DNA of 64,000 bases from Siphonodentalium dalli (lineage: Eukaryota > Mollusca > Scaphopoda > Gadilida > Siphonodentaliidae): contig CP136067.1 in the NCBI GenBank assembly GCA_032622095.1, positions 78,266,705-78,330,704 on the forward strand, written 5' to 3'. The translations under genes were made by a program, and so were the position numbers. Position 1 is the stretch's first letter; each line of letters starts with the position of its first letter. This document shows positions 60,840 through 64,000 of this stretch, piece after piece. Below the pieces are notes generated by a model. The model was not told where the DNA came from. It was given only the letters and a program-made list of their open reading frames with translations, and ran no database searches.

Positions 60840-61808
60840 GTCGCCACGTCTCTGCAAGTAACGGAGTAACGACTTGGACCTCTAACATTTGTCTATGCAT
60901 GTAATGTGGAAGGACCGATAAGATAGGTAAACACTTAATACTGACATCACATATACTCATAAAAACGTGTCACGGTTGGGTTAGCAAACAATCATGGGAA
61001 AGAGGGGTGGGGTATAAAAATAATGAGAAAGCAAATTTGAAAAACACTTATACGTTTCTGGAATTTTGTGTTGGTATTCCTAATAACATATTTAGTAAAA
61101 AACAAAACAACTTTACAAAGTGCCAAATATATGTGATAAGGAGGTGGGTCCCAAATTTTGCAGAAGAAAACAATTTTTGTTGTGCAAGTATGCGGGGGTG
61201 GTGGGTACCTTGCTGTCGGAAAAATATGGGTCTCGTATCTGTAATTTTTTTCCAGACCACCCTGGCTGAATGACATTATTTCTAAGTTTTATTTCTTTAT
61301 CATGTTTGGGTTTAATCCACTCGCTATTCGTTATAAAGAAGTAATATAAGTTTCTCAGTTGTCAGATGACATGCAACACTTGGCATGTATCATTGTGGGA
61401 TATACAGAAATGCTCATCACGCACACGCCTAAACCGACATGGGCTCAACAAATATGTGTACGTAATTAAGTACAGTGTGGGAAACAATATATATGATGAT
61501 AAATACAGAAATATCAACCCACATGCTTTATATATACTCTGGGGAAAAATCTTGACTAAATGATATAAATTTTCCAGCTGTGTTCATATTTTCGCAAGAA
61601 AAGGTAGTTAAAAGCTCTTTATTTTACTATATCAGGAATCTAATGACAAGGAACGTTAAAACTCATCATCGTGGTCAGCATTCATGCATGGGAAGATTGT
61701 CGGGCAATGAAAAAATTTAAATATGAGCGACTGTTTTATTGAGTAAATAAGTTATCTTGGCAGCGACAGATGGGGTCGTAGTCACAATAGACATGTTTCC
61801 TAACTTGT
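60840..61808. other. No gene recognised
   Basis: Unassigned; short open frames on both strands at 60992-61276 overlap one another and show no motif. Confidence 0.5.
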
Positions 61809-62589
61809 TCTTTTATAATTTTAAGACTACCGTATATATGTGTGTACTTTATAGAATCGAAAACGACTGCACCCATCGAGCTAAAATTTCGTATATAAGT
61901 GTAAAAATCCACGGGGATCGTCGACGTCGCGTTTTGGACAAGCTCTGAGAACTCATTCTCCACTCCCAATCATCAAAATCAACGCAAACGACACTTCGGG
62001 GGTTAGGGCATCAACGATCTTTATATTGACCGTATTTGGAGTCGTTAACCGAATAACGCTCTTTATTGCCATCGACGTTTCTAAACGGTTAACCATGCGT
62101 ACGAAACTACGGACGCAAAACGCGAAATGCATTTATCTCGACTAAAAAGGCAGAATACCTTAAATCATACCTCTTTTAGTGACGGATACTGCGTGTTTAG
62201 TGATTCTTGTGTCTTCTTCACCTTAATCGGGTAAAATAAGGTATAATCGGGTAAAATATTGAAAAACAAAAAATTAAATTCAAAAAATTCAAAAATCCAG
62301 TAAATTAAAAATGCACGGGTAAAATATTGAAAAACCAAAAATTTAATTAAAAAAATTATCAAAAAAAACATTAATTAAAAACATTAAAAATTGTCATGTT
62401 TCTGAAAAACCAAAAATTAAATTAAAAATTAATCAAAAAAATTAATTCAAAAATCCAGTAAATTAAAAATGCACATTTAACTCATGTTATAAACAAAAAA
62501 TTACTATTAACTCATTGAGAAAAATATAATTTTTTTTAAAAATTGTCATGTTTCTGACCAACCACGCCATTGGCGGGCTAACCTGCTAG
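61809..62589 (+). mobile_element. Helitron-like element, first of a tandem pair
   Basis: The 3' end is GGCGGGCTAACCTGCTAG followed by T, preceded by a CGCCA/TGGCG hairpin. The 5' part ('TACTTTATAGAATCGAAAAC', 'GCACCCATCGAG') aligns with the start of the next element, and the likely first bases are TC at 61809. The interior differs, being A/T-rich with 'GTAAAATATTGAAAAAC' repeats. No Rep/helicase frame. Confidence 0.6.
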
Positions 62590-62591
62590 TA

Positions 62592-63489
62592 TCCTATATA
62601 TTTTGAAAACTCCGTATATAAATATATATGTGTGTATGTGTGTACTTTATAGAATCGAAAACGGATGCACCGATCGAGACCAAACTTCCCATCTAAGGGT
62701 AAATACCACGGGAATGGTCGTCGCGGCGTTTTGGAGAAGCTCACAGCACCCGTTCTCCACTTTCAGTCACAAAAAACGGCACTGCGGGGGTTAATCACGT
62801 GATAATTTAATGAGCGTTTGTATATGACGCGTCGCTATCAAAGAGCGTTTGATTACAATTCAACGCAACGTTATTGCTCGAAATTTAGCATAGAAAAAAT
62901 TTAATTTCTTTCATCAAAAGCATAATTACGTGTTGGACTCTGTCATTTTAAGAATATATAAGTATTACACGCAGACACACGAAGTCTCAGCTTAAATTTT
63001 TTTTAAATAAGAGTTTTATCGACATAAATCGATTTGAATGGCAAATCCTATGTTAAATATTATCTTCGATACACTGCTAAAAATTCTATCTGGGAAGCAA
63101 AATGGTCAACTCGGGACGGGTCAACCGATTGAGCTCAAACTTGCTACACAGGTGTACTTTTGTCCGGGCAGTGGTCACGGACGGGTCAAATCGTGACCCC
63201 TACCTGACCGTGACCTTCAAAATGGTCAATTCAAGGTCAAATGGGGTAAAACTGGCGGATTTCTACGAAATTTTATACCTAGGGCTACTTTTGTCCGGGG
63301 AGCGTTTTGGACGGGTCAAACCATGACCAGGACATGACCTTGACCTTCATAATGGTCAATTCAAGGTCAAATCGGGTAAATCTTGCTGATTTCAACGAAA
63401 TGCAGCACACGTGTCTCGGACGCTGTTGAAATTGCTTTTTCGAACAAAGCCATGGGACGATTGCCGCCAGTGGCGGGCTAACCTGCTAG
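62592..63489 (+). mobile_element. Helitron-like element, second of a tandem pair
   Basis: Starts TCCTATATATTTTG after an A and ends GGCGGGCTAACCTGCTAG before a T. The hairpin CCGCCAGTGGCGG lies just before the end. The interior has two units of the 'GACCTTGACCTTCA..AATGGTCAATTCAAGG' repeat shared with the 48354-48953 element. It begins two bases after the CTAG of the upstream element, so the two sit head to tail. Non-autonomous. Confidence 0.7.
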
Positions 63490-64000
63490 TATGTGTATAA
63501 AATGCGAGCCCAAATTCAGACTTCAAACTTCCACTGGCATTTAAACGTGGTAATTACTTGCTGCTGTCACATTCCATGAATACAAAGAGTTTAAACCGAC
63601 ATGCATATGGCTCATTCGAGCTTCCAAATTATGTCTACGTAATTTGGAATGAAGTATAAGATAGATTGATAGATACACGAAATATTGATATACCGGCATA
63701 TATCGCCTTCATACACAAAACCCTGGGAACAATACCAGATATACCACTGCATACTATAATATTGACAAGGTTTCCATGTCCGATTTTGGGAAAACACACC
63801 ATCTATCATATTCCTCATAGATTCTCAAAATCGATCATCTCAGTCACAATATATTTCACTATGTCTTATTGATTATGTCATTTTCGTTCTTTTCATGTAT
63901 AATTCGATAATATCAAACGAAGGGAAGTCGAGATATCGTGCCTAAAACTTGCAAAATCTACTGAAATTTTGTAGCAAAACGGGGTCGTTAGTTTCCTTGA
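63490..64000. other. No gene recognised
   Basis: Unassigned sequence to the window edge; two opposite overlapping 68-codon frames show no motif. Confidence 0.5.

Overview
This is an AT-rich, intron- and repeat-dominated stretch of a eukaryotic nuclear genome. I see no complete protein-coding gene on either strand. The longest open stretches fall inside repeats or look like chance. The best organism guess is a mollusc or another lophotrochozoan invertebrate. That is an inference from three dispersed repeat styles I associate with such genomes: units carrying 'GGGCCATAACTCTG', units carrying 'CAAGATGGCCGCC', and units carrying 'GACCTTGACCTTCAAAATGG'. No marker gene confirms it.

Layout. 1-5 kb: a satellite-like tandem repeat, an inverted-repeat element with GCGCTTAAGCGC palindromes (952-2040), then the 'CAAGATGGCC' family. 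5-9 kb: (CT)n/(GA)n microsatellites mixed with about 15 copies of a roughly 100-bp repeat, in opposite orientations on the two sides of about 6.85 kb. 7.9-13.15 kb: a near-identical duplication facing a 100-N assembly gap (10962-11061), best read as two unmerged haplotypes. One copy carries a 1,048-bp insertion with 9-bp target duplications (9430-10477). 13.6-14.7 kb: a TTAA-flanked, piggyBac-like element; a second, internally shorter copy lies at 40.6-41.4 kb. 16.4-22.7 kb: a 35-bp minisatellite, a diverged 0.5-kb repeat family, and a tandem A-B-A-B-A array in which A is a 455-bp element with inverted termini. 23-26.3 kb: two long inverted-repeat elements and a 27-bp minisatellite. 27-32 kb: mostly unassigned sequence. 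32-34 kb and 36.9-43.8 kb: tandem and dispersed molluscan-type repeats. 48-50 kb: a Helitron-like element and a pogo/Tigger-like MITE. 50.8-53 kb: two weak candidate exons and a 105-nt near-perfect hairpin. 53-57 kb: three hAT-like elements, two with exact 8-bp target duplications. 58 kb: a 5S rRNA/tRNA-like SINE fragment and a perfect 28-bp palindrome. 61.8-63.5 kb: two head-to-tail Helitron-like elements.

No gene system can be read here. What stands out is a dense, partly recent record of several transposon classes with intact ends and target sites. The most informative items are the allele pair around the gap, the tandem Helitrons, the A-B-A-B-A array, the 5S/tRNA chimera and the 105-nt hairpin.
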